Notes under the pieces: model-generated
Told to the model about the DNA's origin: nothing
Seen by the model: the letters and a program-made list of their open reading frames with translations, nothing else
Database searches by the model: none
Source: Thioalkalivibrio sp. ALJT
GTDB taxonomy: Bacteria > Pseudomonadota > Gammaproteobacteria > Ectothiorhodospirales > Ectothiorhodospiraceae
Direction of reading: 5' to 3'
DNA: 64,000 bases
Assembly (NCBI RefSeq): GCF_000381825.1
Contig: NZ_KB907127.1
Coordinates: forward strand, 62,001 to 126,000
Shown: positions 1-9,064 of the stretch, piece by piece
How positions within the stretch are numbered: the stretch's first letter is position 1
Layout: each line of letters opens with the position of its first letter
Translations under genes and position numbers: made by a program

Positions 1-2
1 GT

Positions 3-8
3 TATACT
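3..8 (+). promoter_or_regulatory. Possible -10 element of cysM
   Basis: TATACT lies 8 bases before the cysM ATG, and no Shine-Dalgarno sequence is visible in the short gap. If this is the -10 box, transcription would begin at or next to the start codon. The -35 region lies outside the window, so this rests on the hexamer alone. Confidence 0.35.
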
Positions 9-16
9 CTGCGCGC

Positions 17-928
17 ATGAAGAAACGCCTGCACCCTGAATCCTTCCCGACCCTTGAGCAGTTCGTCGGCAACACGCCGCTGGTGCATCTGCAGCGCATG
101 GCGGCGGACCTGCCGTCCACCGTGCTGGTGAAGCTCGAGGGCAATAATCCCGCCGGTTCGGTCAAGGACCGGCCCGCGCTGAACATGATCCAGGCGGCCG
201 AGCGCCGCGGCGACATCCAGCCCGGCGATACCCTGATCGAGGCAACCAGCGGCAATACCGGCATCGCGCTGGCGATGGTCGCGGCAATGAAGGGCTATCG
301 CATGGTCCTGGTGATGCCGGACAACATGTCTGCCGAGCGTCGCGCCTCGATGAAGGCCTTTGGCGCCGAGCTGGTGCTGGTCTCGCGCGAGGAGAGCATG
401 GAGGGTGCGCGGGATCTGGCCGATCAGATGGAGGCCGAGGGCAAGGGCCGGGTGCTGAACCAGTTCGGCAACCCGGACAACCCGGACGCGCACTACATCG
501 GCACCGGCCCGGAGATCTGGCGCGACACCGAGGGCACGGTGACCCATTTTGTTTCCGCGATGGGGACCACCGGCACCATCATGGGCGTGTCGCGCTATCT
601 GAAGGAGCGCGACCCCGATGTGCAGATCGTCGGCGTGCAGCCCACCGAGGGGGCATCCATCCCCGGCATCCGGCGCTGGCCGGAGGCCTATCTGCCGACG
701 ATCTTCGAGGCCGCACGGGTCGATCAGACCGTGGATGTGACCCAGGAAGAAGCGGAGGACACCATGCGCCGGCTGGCCGCCGAGGAGGGCATCTTCGCCG
801 GGGTCTCCTCCGGGGGTTCCGTGGCCGCGGCCCTGAAGCTTGCGGCCGCGACGGAGGGCGGGACCTTCGTCGCGATCATCTGTGACCGCGGCGACCGCTA
901 CATCTCCACCGGCGTGTTCCCGTCATGA
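17..928 (+). CDS. cysM: Cysteine synthase B (CysM)
   Basis: PLP-dependent O-acetylserine sulfhydrylase B, cytosolic, the last step of cysteine synthesis; CysM enzymes can also use thiosulfate to give S-sulfocysteine. The protein is 303 aa, the usual CysM length. The PLP lysine is K50 in the NPAGSVKDRP motif, and the phosphate/substrate loop SGNTG is at about residues 78-82. The KDRPA context favours CysM over CysK. The ATG at 17 fits the conserved N-terminus. The stop overlaps the start of the next gene by 4 bp (ATGA), so it probably heads an operon with the exonuclease and rlmD. Confidence 0.95.
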   Translation: MKKRLHPESFPTLEQFVGNTPLVHLQRMAADLPSTVLVKLEGNNPAGSVKDRPALNMIQAAERRGDIQPGDTLIEATSGNTGIALAMVAAMKGYRMVLVMPDNMSAERRASMKAFGAELVLVSREESMEGARDLADQMEAEGKGRVLNQFGNPDNPDAHYIGTGPEIWRDTEGTVTHFVSAMGTTGTIMGVSRYLKERDPDVQIVGVQPTEGASIPGIRRWPEAYLPTIFEAARVDQTVDVTQEEAEDTMRRLAAEEGIFAGVSSGGSVAAALKLAAATEGGTFVAIICDRGDRYISTGVFPS

Positions 929-1731
929 GCGCCCCGATCCTGATCTTCGATCTCGAGACCGTCCCGGATATCGACGGCGCCCGGCGCCTGCACGACTTCG
1001 AGGACCTGAGCGATCACGAGGTGGCCGAGGCGCTGTTCGCGCTGCGGCGTGCGCAGGCGGGGACGGAGTTCCTGAAACACCCGCTGCACCGCATCGTCTC
1101 CATCGGCGTGCTCTACCAGGGGGGTGACGCGCTGAAGCTCTCCGCCTTCGGGCGCGAGAGCGAGGACGGTCAGGTGCCGACCGAGGCCGAGCTGCTGCGT
1201 CAGTTCTTCGACGTGATCGACAAGCGCACGCCGCAGCTGGTCAGCTGGAACGGCGGCGGCTTTGACCTGCCGGTGCTGCACTACCGCGCGCTGGTCAACG
1301 GCGTGCAGGCCCCGCGCTACTGGGAGCAGGGCGATGACGACCGCGAGTTTCGCTATAACAATTACCTGTCGCGCTTCCACTGGCGCCATGTGGACCTGAT
1401 GGACGTGCTGGCGGGGTTTCAGGGGCGCGCGGTGACCAGCCTCGACACGATGGCCAGCCTGCTGGGTGGTCCCGGCAAGCTGGGCATGGATGGCTCCAGG
1501 GTCTGGCCCGCCTGGCGCGACGGTCGCGCCCGCGAGATCCACGACTATGTGGAGCATGACGTCCTGAACACCTATCTGGTCTGGCTGCGGTTCGAATACA
1601 TGCGCGGCCATCTGACGGACGCGGCCCTGGCCAGTCGCCAGCAGCAACTGGCCGAGTACCTGGGCGGCACCGGCGCCGCACACCACCGCGAATTCCTTGA
1701 CGCCTGGCAGGCGGCCGGACGCACCGACTGA
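925..1731 (+). CDS. Predicted 3'-5' exonuclease, PolB-like (PF10108 type)
   Basis: RNase H-fold 3'-5' exonuclease related to the proofreading domain of B-family DNA polymerases, 268 aa. The DEDD-type motifs are visible: FDLETVPD with D9 and E11 near the N-terminus, a WNGGGFDLPVL motif II at about residue 109, and a late YVEHDVLNTY motif III carrying the last aspartate. No polymerase domain is present, so it is a stand-alone nuclease, presumably for DNA repair or RNA trimming; the substrate is not known. It is coupled to cysM by an ATGA overlap and shares one base with the rlmD start, so the three genes are probably co-transcribed. Confidence 0.85.
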   Translation: MSAPILIFDLETVPDIDGARRLHDFEDLSDHEVAEALFALRRAQAGTEFLKHPLHRIVSIGVLYQGGDALKLSAFGRESEDGQVPTEAELLRQFFDVIDKRTPQLVSWNGGGFDLPVLHYRALVNGVQAPRYWEQGDDDREFRYNNYLSRFHWRHVDLMDVLAGFQGRAVTSLDTMASLLGGPGKLGMDGSRVWPAWRDGRAREIHDYVEHDVLNTYLVWLRFEYMRGHLTDAALASRQQQLAEYLGGTGAAHHREFLDAWQAAGRTD

Positions 1732-3059
1732 TGGCACGCATCGACAAGACCCCGTTCGAGGCCACCATCGAGGAGGTCACGCTGGATGGCCAGGGCGTGA
1801 TCCGCCGCGATGGCAAGGCCTGCTTCATCCACGGGGCGCTGAAGGGCGAGCGGGTGCGGGCCGTGCAGACCGGGCGCAAGCGCCGTTTCGATTCCGCCGA
1901 GGTGGTCGAAGTGCTGGAGCCGGCCGCGGGCCGGGTCGAGCCGCCCTGCGAGTTCTTCGGCCTGTGCGGTGGCTGCAAGCTGCAGCATGCGTCGATCGAG
2001 ACGCAGCGTGCGATCAAGGAGCAGGCCCTGTTCGATGCCCTGGAGCGTATCGGCCACGTGACTGCCGAGGCCCGCTTCGAGCCGCTGACCGACACCACCC
2101 TCGGCTATCGGCGCACCGCGCGGCTGGGGGCGAAGTACGTGCCCAAGAAGGGCGGGGTGCTGGTCGGATTCCGCGAGCGCGGCAGCCCGTATCTGGCCGA
2201 GATGGACCACTGCGAGGTACTGCACCCGGCCGTCGGTAAACGCATCCGGGCGCTGCGCGAGCTGATTGGCGGTCTTGAGGCGCGCGACCGCCTGCCGCAG
2301 ATCGAGGTGGCGGTGGATGATGACGAGCGCGTGGCGCTGATCTTCCGCAACCTCGATCCGCTGTCCGAGGCAGACAGCGCACGCCTGTCCGCCTGGGCGG
2401 AGGCCGAGGGCATCCAGGTGTATCTGCAGCCTAGCGGCCCGGAGACGGTGGAACCGCTGGCCGGTCCGATCGAGCCGCTGGTCTATCGCCACCCGGAGTA
2501 CGCCGTATCGGTCCCGTTCATGCCGACGGACTTCATCCAGGTGCATGCCGGGATCAACCGCAAGATGGTCCCGCAGGCGCTGGCCGCGCTGGACCTGGAG
2601 CCGGGCCAGCGGGTGCTGGACCTGTTCTGCGGACTGGGCAACTTCACCCTGCCGCTGGCGCGTACGGTGCGCGATGGCGAGGTGGTCGGCGTCGAGGTGG
2701 ACGACGCGATGCTGGCACGGGCGCGCGACAATGCCCGCGACCAGGGCATTGCGAACACCCGCTACGAACGCGCCGACCTGGACGACGTCGAGGCCCTGAA
2801 GAGCGCCGGTTGGCTCGCCGGGCGCTATGACCGCGTGTTGCTGGACCCGCCGCGCACCGGTGCGGCCGCGGTGATCGAGGCGCTGGCGCCGCAGCGCATC
2901 GAGCGCATGGTCTATGTGTCCTGCAACCCGGCCACGCTCGCCCGTGACGCCGAGCGCCTGGTGCATCATCATGGCTATCGCCTGGAGCGGGCCGGGATCA
3001 TGGACATGTTCCCGCATACCGCGCACGTGGAATCCATGGCGGTGTTCCGGCGCGGCTGA
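1731..3059 (+). CDS. rlmD: 23S rRNA (uracil-1939-C5)-methyltransferase RlmD
   Basis: Adds a methyl group to C5 of U1939 in 23S rRNA, using S-adenosylmethionine; 442 aa. The N-terminal ~60 residues look like a TRAM RNA-binding domain. Four cysteines for the iron-sulfur cluster are in place (C73, C79, C82 in CEFFGLCGGC, and C161 in DHCEVL), spaced as in E. coli RlmD. The SAM-binding motif LDLFCGLGNF is near residue 296, and the catalytic cysteine is in VSCNPATLARD near 397. The ATG overlaps the preceding stop by one base. Confidence 0.95.
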   Translation: MARIDKTPFEATIEEVTLDGQGVIRRDGKACFIHGALKGERVRAVQTGRKRRFDSAEVVEVLEPAAGRVEPPCEFFGLCGGCKLQHASIETQRAIKEQALFDALERIGHVTAEARFEPLTDTTLGYRRTARLGAKYVPKKGGVLVGFRERGSPYLAEMDHCEVLHPAVGKRIRALRELIGGLEARDRLPQIEVAVDDDERVALIFRNLDPLSEADSARLSAWAEAEGIQVYLQPSGPETVEPLAGPIEPLVYRHPEYAVSVPFMPTDFIQVHAGINRKMVPQALAALDLEPGQRVLDLFCGLGNFTLPLARTVRDGEVVGVEVDDAMLARARDNARDQGIANTRYERADLDDVEALKSAGWLAGRYDRVLLDPPRTGAAAVIEALAPQRIERMVYVSCNPATLARDAERLVHHHGYRLERAGIMDMFPHTAHVESMAVFRRG

Positions 3060-3089
3060 CGCGCATCGATACGCTACCCGAGGGGAATT

Positions 3090-3728
3090 ATGCTGGAGAT
3101 CGTACAAGCGGGCGGCTGGCTGATGTTGCCGATCCTGCTGTGTTCCGTACTGGCCGTCGCCATTGTGCTGGAACGCCTGTGGACGCTGCGCCGGTCGCGC
3201 GTGGCCCCGCCGCGTCTGCTGACCACAGTGTGGGAGCAGATGCGCATCCATGGGCTCAAGCTCGACGATATCCAGCGCCTGCGCGCGGGTTCCCCGCTGG
3301 GTGCGATCCTGGCGGCCGGTCTCGTCACCCATGACCGGGCGCGCCAGATCACCCGGGAGAGTATCGAGGAAGCCGGGCGCCGGGTCGCCCATGATCTCGA
3401 GCGCTACATGAACACGCTGGGCACCATTGCGATGATTACCCCGTTGCTGGGCCTGCTTGGCACCGTGGTCGGGATGATCGAGGTCTTTACCGTGATCACC
3501 GAGATCGGGGTTGGCAGCCCGCGCGATCTGGCCGGGGGCATCTCCCAGGCCTTGATCACCACCGCCGCCGGCATCGGCGTGGCGATCCCGGCGCTGGCCT
3601 TCCACCGCTATTTCCGCGGGCATATCGACGAGCTGGTGCTGGAGATGGAGCAGGAGGCCACCAAGCTGGTCGAGGTGATCCACGGCGAGCGTGCGGCCGG
3701 AACGGCCGAGGGCGAGGCCAGGGCGTGA
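3090..3728 (+). CDS. exbB: ExbB/TolQ/MotA-family proton channel
   Basis: Inner-membrane proton-channel subunit, 212 aa, with three hydrophobic segments (about residues 8-28, 110-135 and 148-168) and the conserved GLLGTVVGMI region of the MotA/TolQ/ExbB superfamily. It works with the ExbD-like product of the next gene to convert proton-motive force into work at the envelope. A GAGGGG ribosome site precedes the ATG. It overlaps exbD by 4 bp. An exbB-exbD pair directly upstream of msbA is common in gammaproteobacteria. TolQ is a possible alternative, but no tolA, tolB or pal is present. Confidence 0.88.
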   Translation: MLEIVQAGGWLMLPILLCSVLAVAIVLERLWTLRRSRVAPPRLLTTVWEQMRIHGLKLDDIQRLRAGSPLGAILAAGLVTHDRARQITRESIEEAGRRVAHDLERYMNTLGTIAMITPLLGLLGTVVGMIEVFTVITEIGVGSPRDLAGGISQALITTAAGIGVAIPALAFHRYFRGHIDELVLEMEQEATKLVEVIHGERAAGTAEGEARA

Positions 3729-4153
3729 ATTTCCGGACCCCGCGACGACAGGAGGAGCCGGGCGTCAACCTGACGCCGTTGATCGATGTCGTCTTCCTGC
3801 TGCTGATCTTCTTCATGGTCTCGACCACCTTCGACCAGCACGCGGACATCGAGCTCACCCTGCCCGCGGCCGACCGCGAGGCCGAGGCCGTGGAGCGTGC
3901 ATGGATCGATATCATCGTGGATGCCAATGGCCACTACTTCGTTAACGGGCAGGAGCTGGTGAACCGTCGCGCGGAGACGCTGGAGCGAGTGCTCGCCGAG
4001 GTGCTGGAAGATCGGGAGGATGACCCGGTGCTGATCCGTGCCGATGCCAACGCAAGCCACCAGTCGGTGGTGCGTGCCCTCGACGTGGTGGGCCGCCTGG
4101 GCATTACCTCGGTCTCCATCGCGACCCTGGGTCAGGGTGCCGATGCCGACTAA
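3725..4153 (+). CDS. exbD: ExbD/TolR-family biopolymer transport protein
   Basis: Partner of ExbB, 142 aa, starting at a GTG that overlaps the exbB stop (GTGA). A short basic N-terminus leads into one membrane segment (VNLTPLIDVVFLLLIFFMV) holding the conserved aspartate that carries protons, followed by a periplasmic domain ending in the VVRALDVVGRLGITSVSIAT stretch typical of the family. It overlaps the msbA start by 11 bp, so translation is probably coupled. Confidence 0.88.
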   Translation: MNFRTPRRQEEPGVNLTPLIDVVFLLLIFFMVSTTFDQHADIELTLPAADREAEAVERAWIDIIVDANGHYFVNGQELVNRRAETLERVLAEVLEDREDDPVLIRADANASHQSVVRALDVVGRLGITSVSIATLGQGADAD

Positions 4154-5924
4154 CGAACATCACGCGCCGCATTTCGAGTCCGGCTGGACGGTCTATCGCC
4201 GTCTGCTGAGCTATGCCTTTGTTTACTGGCCGCTGCTGGCGATCGCGACCGTGGCGATGCTGGGCATGGCGGCGACCGAGGCCGGGTTCGCGGCATTGAT
4301 GAAGCCACTGATGGACGAGTCCTTCGCCGAGGGCGAGGGGCATCCGCTGGTGGCGTGGATTCCGCTGGCACTGATTGGCCTGTTCCTGGTCCGCGGCATC
4401 GCCGAGTTCGGGTCCGTTTATGCGATGCGCTATGTCGGCCGGCAGGTGGTGAAACGCCTGCGTGAAGAGCTGTTCGAGCGCCTGCTGCACATGCCGGTGC
4501 AGCGCTTTCAGGAGCAGAGCAGTGGCGAGCTGATCTCGCGGGTCACCTACAACGTGGAGCAGGTGGCCACGGCCGCCACCGATGGCTTCAGCACCCTGGT
4601 GCGCGACACCCTGACAATCATCGCGCTGCTGGCCTGGATGTTCTGGCTGACACCGAGCCTCACCCTGACCATCCTGATCATCGCACCGGTGATGGCCGTG
4701 CTGGTGCGCGTGGTCACCAGGCACTTTCGCCGCATTTCGCACCGCCTGCAGTACAACATGGGCGATGTGACCCATGTGACCCAGGAGGTGATCGAGGGGC
4801 ACCGGGTGGTGCGCATCTTTGGTGGCGAGACCTACGAGCGCGGGCGCTTCGAGGACATCAACGAGCGCAACCGGCGCCTGCATATGCGCATGGAGGGCAT
4901 CAAGGCGGCGTATACGCCGACCATCCAGTTCCTGGTGGCAACGGTGCTGGCCTTCGTGATCTGGGTCGCGACCTCCGATTTCGGCGAGGACACCGTGACT
5001 GCGGGGACCTTCGTCTCCTTCCTGACGGCGATGCTGCTGCTGTTGAGCCCGATCCGCCGGCTGTCGATGATCAACGCGACCCTGCAGCGGGGTATCGCCG
5101 CGGGACAGAGCATCTTCGCGGTGCTGGACGAGATCCCCGAGCGTGACAGCGGGCACCTGCCACTGGAACGCGCGGAGGGCCGGCTGACGTTCGAGGACGT
5201 CGCGTTCCGTTACAGCGAGGATGGACCGGACGTACTGAAGGCCATCTCCTTCGAGGTGAAACCGGGTGAGAACGTGGCCCTGGTCGGGCGCTCGGGCAGC
5301 GGCAAGACCACGCTGGTCAATCTGCTGCCGCGCTTCTATCAGCCCACCGAGGGCCGCATTCAGCTGGATGGTCACGACCTCGAGACCATCCGCCTGCGCG
5401 ACCTGCGCCGGCAGATTGCCTATGTCGGCCAGAACGTCACCCTGTTCGCGGATACCGTGGCCGCCAACATCGCCTATGGCCGCCCGGAGGCGACCGAGGC
5501 GGAGATCCGCGAGGCGGCACGCGCGGCGCATGCGCTGGAATTCATCGAGCACCTGCCGGACGGGATGCAGACCCTGGTAGGGGAAAATGGTACCCGTCTC
5601 TCTGGCGGTCAGCGTCAGCGCCTGGCAATTGCCCGCGCCCTGCTGCGGGATGCCCCGATCCTGATCCTGGACGAGGCCACCTCGGCCCTGGACAACGAAT
5701 CCGAGCGTCAGGTACAGGCCGCGCTGGATGCGCTGGTGAGCACGCGCACCACGCTGGTGATTGCCCATCGTCTGTCCACGGTCGAGGGTGCTGACCGTAT
5801 CCTGGTGATGGACAGTGGCCGCATTGTGGAGAGCGGGCGGCACGAGGAACTGATCGCCCGTGGCGGCGTATACACCCATCTGCATCGCCTGCAGTTCCGC
5901 GAGGAGGCAGGGGATGCCGGGTGA
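4143..5924 (+). CDS. msbA: Lipid A export ATP-binding/permease MsbA
   Basis: Half-size ABC exporter that flips lipid A-core across the inner membrane, 593 aa. The N-terminal ~310 residues hold about six membrane helices, and the C-terminal half is the ATPase with Walker A GRSGSGKTT near residue 382, signature LSGGQRQR near 486 and Walker B ILILDEATSALD near 505. The reading frame is open further upstream, but the ATG at 4143 gives the normal length and the 11 bp overlap with exbD. It is followed by another 11 bp overlap with the next gene. lpxK and kdsB downstream support the MsbA assignment over other ABCB exporters. Confidence 0.93.
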   Translation: MPTNEHHAPHFESGWTVYRRLLSYAFVYWPLLAIATVAMLGMAATEAGFAALMKPLMDESFAEGEGHPLVAWIPLALIGLFLVRGIAEFGSVYAMRYVGRQVVKRLREELFERLLHMPVQRFQEQSSGELISRVTYNVEQVATAATDGFSTLVRDTLTIIALLAWMFWLTPSLTLTILIIAPVMAVLVRVVTRHFRRISHRLQYNMGDVTHVTQEVIEGHRVVRIFGGETYERGRFEDINERNRRLHMRMEGIKAAYTPTIQFLVATVLAFVIWVATSDFGEDTVTAGTFVSFLTAMLLLLSPIRRLSMINATLQRGIAAGQSIFAVLDEIPERDSGHLPLERAEGRLTFEDVAFRYSEDGPDVLKAISFEVKPGENVALVGRSGSGKTTLVNLLPRFYQPTEGRIQLDGHDLETIRLRDLRRQIAYVGQNVTLFADTVAANIAYGRPEATEAEIREAARAAHALEFIEHLPDGMQTLVGENGTRLSGGQRQRLAIARALLRDAPILILDEATSALDNESERQVQAALDALVSTRTTLVIAHRLSTVEGADRILVMDSGRIVESGRHEELIARGGVYTHLHRLQFREEAGDAG

Positions 5925-7050
5925 TGCCGCCGGTTACGGGCGTCGGCCCCTTTCGGTCTGGCATGCGACCTGGCGCGACTATCGCCATGGCGAGGGCGCC
6001 CGGGCGCGTGCTCGCCGCGGGTTCCTGACCCCGCCCGCCGACCGCGGGCGACTGATCTGGATCAAGGCCGGTGCCAGTCCCGAGGATGTGCGCCTGGGGA
6101 TCGAGCTGCTGGGGGCGGTGCGCGACAAGCGCCAGGATGTGCGCATCGTCCTGACCTTCGAGCAGGATTACCCGGAACTCTTCCAGCGCCACATGCAGCC
6201 GTTTCGCAAGGTCGGGGTGGGCTACGGTCCCTGCGACCGGCCGCGGGTGGTGCGCCGGGTGCTGCGACGCTTTCAGCCCCACGGCATTCTGCTGGCCGGG
6301 GGGCAGGCCCCGGTCAATCTGTTGCAGGAGACCGAGGCGCCGGTGATCGCGGTCAATACCGCTCCGGCGAGCGTGGAGATGAGCCGGGTAAGCAGTCACT
6401 GGCCCGTGGACCCCGCCGCGGCGGCGGCCTGGCCGGCTGCTGCCCGGGCGCAGGCGCTGGACCCGGCCGACCCCCAGGCCCGGTTCGTCGAGGCGCAGGC
6501 CGATGTCGTGCTGCGCTCGCTGGTCGGGGGCGGGGTGGAGCGCCTGTGGTGGTGGCATGGCACGCCGGCGCAGTGGCCGGCCTGGCGGGCGGCCTGGGAG
6601 GCCTCCGGACGGGGCGAGACCGACATCCTGCTGGCGAGCCTGCGTGAGGGGAAGGACGCCGTCCCGTTGCCCGGGGCCGATCGGGTGGTCTCGGCCTGGG
6701 ATCGTTCGGCATTGCCACCGGGGACCATTCTGCACCTGGACGACCGGCGCTGGTTCGCAGCCGCGGCCAGTGCCGCGCATGCGGTGCACCTGGCCACGCC
6801 GGATCGCCAGGCCCTGTGGCAGGGCCTGGCCGGCGGGGCGGCGGTCAGCCTGGGCGCGCCACCGGCTGCGGAGGTTCCCTGTCCGGTGCTGGGCGAGCCG
6901 GCCGCGGTACTGGCGGCGTGGCAGGCACTGCGTGATGATCCGGCGGCGCGGCGCCAGCAGGGGGATGCCGCGCGCCGGCGCTTCTGGGATGAACGGCGCC
7001 AGGTGGATGCGAATTTCGAGGCGGTGCTGCAGCAGGTCTGGGACTGGTAG
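5914..7050 (+). CDS. Degenerate KdtA-like (GT-B) glycosyltransferase homologue
   Basis: 378 aa protein set between msbA and lpxK. It reads like a worn copy of 3-deoxy-D-manno-octulosonic acid transferase (KdtA/WaaA). The segment LIWIKAGASPEDVRLGIELL occupies the place of the KdtA 'IWIHAASVGEV' start, followed by an 'LRILVT'-like strand and an RRFQPHGILLAGG segment. However, the catalytic glutamate of KdtA is replaced (ASPEDV context), and the conserved C-terminal GGHNPLEPA-type motif is not seen. The start is set by GAGGAGG 4-6 bases before the ATG, with an 11 bp overlap with msbA. It may be a non-catalytic or altered-specificity partner in LPS assembly; no function is proven. Confidence 0.6.
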   Translation: MPGDAAGYGRRPLSVWHATWRDYRHGEGARARARRGFLTPPADRGRLIWIKAGASPEDVRLGIELLGAVRDKRQDVRIVLTFEQDYPELFQRHMQPFRKVGVGYGPCDRPRVVRRVLRRFQPHGILLAGGQAPVNLLQETEAPVIAVNTAPASVEMSRVSSHWPVDPAAAAAWPAAARAQALDPADPQARFVEAQADVVLRSLVGGGVERLWWWHGTPAQWPAWRAAWEASGRGETDILLASLREGKDAVPLPGADRVVSAWDRSALPPGTILHLDDRRWFAAAASAAHAVHLATPDRQALWQGLAGGAAVSLGAPPAAEVPCPVLGEPAAVLAAWQALRDDPAARRQQGDAARRRFWDERRQVDANFEAVLQQVWDW

Positions 7051-7052
7051 CC

Positions 7053-8075
7053 ATGGGCTCGCTACAGGCATGGCTGGGTGCCCGGTTGTGGGATCACTGG
7101 AGCCAGCGCGGGCCGTTCGCGGCGGCGATGTTTCCGCTGTCACTGGTCTATGCCGGTCTGGCCGAGTGGAATCGTCAGCGTCAGGAGCGGTGGCGGCGCG
7201 AAATCACCATCCCGGCCCGGGCGGTGATCGTGGTCGGCAACCTCACCCTGGGCGGCAGTGGCAAGACGCCGATGACGGTGTGGCTGGCCCGGCGCCTGAG
7301 CGCGGCCGGGTACCGGCCGGGCATTGTCAGCCGGGGCTACGGTGGGCGCGGGGGTGGCGCCGGGATTGCGGTAACCCCCGCTTCCGATCCGATGATGGTG
7401 GGCGATGAACCCGTGTTGATCGCGCGGCGTACCGGGGTCCCGGTGCAGGTGGACCGCGACCGGGTTCGCGGGGCGCGGGCCCTCACCGAGCAGGGAGTGG
7501 ATGTGGTGATCGCCGACGACGGCATGCAGCACCATCGCCTGCCGCGCGATATCACCATCCTGATGGTCGATGGCAAGCGTCGCTTCGGCAACGGGCTCTG
7601 CCTCCCGGCGGGGCCGTTGCGCGAGCCCAGACGTGCCCGCGAGCGGGCCGATTTCGTGGTGGTCACCGGTGGCGAAGCCGGTCCCGGCGAAGTCCCGATG
7701 GAACTGGTGCCGGCCAGCCGCCTGCTGCGGGTGGACGGGGCCGAGGAGGCGCGCAAGCCGGATCGGTTTGCGCGCCGCGATGCCCATGCCGTCGCCGGGA
7801 TCGCGGACCCGGAGCGTTTTTTTCGCACCCTGGAGGCGGCCGGGATCGGTATCATTCGACATCCGTTTCCGGACCATCATCGCTTCCGGCCACGAGAGAT
7901 CCGCTTCGACGACGAGCGGCCGGTTCTGATGACCGAGAAGGATGCCGTAAAATGCCGGTCGTTTGCGCAGGACAATCACTGGTACTGGCCGATCGCGGCC
8001 CGGTTGCCAACCACTTTCGAGCCGGCGCTGCTCGCGCGTCTGGAGACCGTCAGTCGGCTCAAACACCTGGGGTAA
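7053..8075 (+). CDS. lpxK: Tetraacyldisaccharide 4'-kinase LpxK
   Basis: Phosphorylates the 4' position of the lipid A disaccharide at the inner face of the inner membrane; 340 aa. The N-terminal hydrophobic helix (about residues 22-36) anchors the protein, and the P-loop GNLTLGGSGKTP at about residues 62-73 is diagnostic. The following DDGMQHH motif (nucleotides about 7514-7534) is also typical of LpxK. It starts two bases after the stop of the KdtA-like gene and is followed three bases later by the ycaR-like gene, so it is part of one operon. Confidence 0.96.
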   Translation: MGSLQAWLGARLWDHWSQRGPFAAAMFPLSLVYAGLAEWNRQRQERWRREITIPARAVIVVGNLTLGGSGKTPMTVWLARRLSAAGYRPGIVSRGYGGRGGGAGIAVTPASDPMMVGDEPVLIARRTGVPVQVDRDRVRGARALTEQGVDVVIADDGMQHHRLPRDITILMVDGKRRFGNGLCLPAGPLREPRRARERADFVVVTGGEAGPGEVPMELVPASRLLRVDGAEEARKPDRFARRDAHAVAGIADPERFFRTLEAAGIGIIRHPFPDHHRFRPREIRFDDERPVLMTEKDAVKCRSFAQDNHWYWPIAARLPTTFEPALLARLETVSRLKHLG

Positions 8076-8078
8076 TGC

Positions 8079-8273
8079 ATGGACAAGCGTCTGCTCGATA
8101 TTCTGGTCTGCCCGGTCACCAAGGGTCCGCTGAAGTATGACCGCGAGAACCAGGAGCTGATCTCGGTCTCCGCCGGGCTCGCCTATCCGATCCGCGACGA
8201 CATCCCGGTCATGCTGGAGGACGAGGCCCGCGCGCTCTCCGAGGACGAGAAGGAACGCTGGCGCGCGGCCTGA
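8079..8273 (+). CDS. Trm112/YcaR-family small protein
   Basis: 64 aa protein of the Trm112/UPF0434 family, which regularly sits between lpxK and kdsB. It begins [18 protein letters not shown] and ends with the conserved [17 protein letters not shown] stretch. Only the first cysteine of the CPxC-type zinc knuckle is present (CPVTKG), a known variation in this family. Its role is not established; in other organisms Trm112 proteins activate methyltransferases. Confidence 0.9.
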   Translation: MDKRLLDILVCPVTKGPLKYDRENQELISVSAGLAYPIRDDIPVMLEDEARALSEDEKERWRAA

Positions 8274-8281
8274 GCGTCCGC

Positions 8282-9049
8282 ATGACGGGCTTCGTCGTGG
8301 TGATCCCGGCACGCATGGCCTCCAGCCGGCTGCCGGACAAGCCGCTGGCGGCGGTTGCCGGGCGCCCGCTGATCGCGCATGTGATCAGCCGCGCGCAGGA
8401 GAGCGCCGCGCGCCGCGTGATCGTGGCCGGGGATGACGAGCGCATCCTCGCGGTCGCGCGCCAGTGCGGGGCCGAGGCCTTCCTGACCGACCCCGCGCTG
8501 CCCTCGGGCACCGACCGCATCGCCGCGGTCGCGGCCGCCGAGGGCTGGGGGGACGAGTCCATCGTGGTCAACCTGCAGGGCGACGAGCCGCTGACCCCGG
8601 GGCCGTTGCTGGATGACCTGGCGGCCCTGCTGGCACAGACCCCGCAGGCGGACATGGCCACCCTCGGCGTGCCTATCCGCTGCGCACAGGACCTGGCCGA
8701 TCCCAATCAGGTCAAGCTGGTGACGGACCGCAACGGCCGGGCCCTGTATTTCTCCCGTGCCCCGATCCCCTGGGATCGCGAGGCCCACCGCGCCGGGCGC
8801 GCCTCGGCGCTGGATCAGGCGACCCGCCATCTGGGGCTGTACGCCTACCGCGCCGGCTTCCTGCGGCGCATGAGCGCCGAGCCGCCGGCCCCGCTGGAAC
8901 AACTGGAGCAGCTGGAGCAGCTGCGTGCCCTCGACATGGGCGCGTGGATCCAGGTCGGCCGCCGTGCCGAGGCCCATCCGCCCGGCGTCGATACCCCCGA
9001 AGACCTGGACCGCGTCGACGCCTTCCTGTCCGGGCGCGCCCGCGCCTGA
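8282..9049 (+). CDS. kdsB: CMP-KDO synthetase (3-deoxy-manno-octulosonate cytidylyltransferase)
   Basis: Couples KDO to CMP for lipid A glycosylation, cytosolic, 255 aa. The nucleotide-binding N-terminus [18 protein letters not shown] is diagnostic; NLQGDEP and the [12 protein letters not shown] segment follow as in KdsB. It is the last gene of the envelope operon. It carries a small LEQ tandem repeat ([10 protein letters not shown]) near residues 204-213, encoded by near-identical 9-base units. Its end faces the ATPase gene with only 15 bp between, and no terminator was seen there. Confidence 0.96.
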   Translation: MTGFVVVIPARMASSRLPDKPLAAVAGRPLIAHVISRAQESAARRVIVAGDDERILAVARQCGAEAFLTDPALPSGTDRIAAVAAAEGWGDESIVVNLQGDEPLTPGPLLDDLAALLAQTPQADMATLGVPIRCAQDLADPNQVKLVTDRNGRALYFSRAPIPWDREAHRAGRASALDQATRHLGLYAYRAGFLRRMSAEPPAPLEQLEQLEQLRALDMGAWIQVGRRAEAHPPGVDTPEDLDRVDAFLSGRARA

Positions 9050-9064
9050 TCCCCGCCCGCGGAC

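Noticed and set aside
1572-3683. A 703-codon open frame on the minus strand antisense to rlmD and exbB, and many similar long frames elsewhere
   Set aside because: In DNA this rich in GC, antisense frames stay open by chance. The + strand genes here have clear family motifs and proper starts, and the minus-strand proteins show no recognisable domain.
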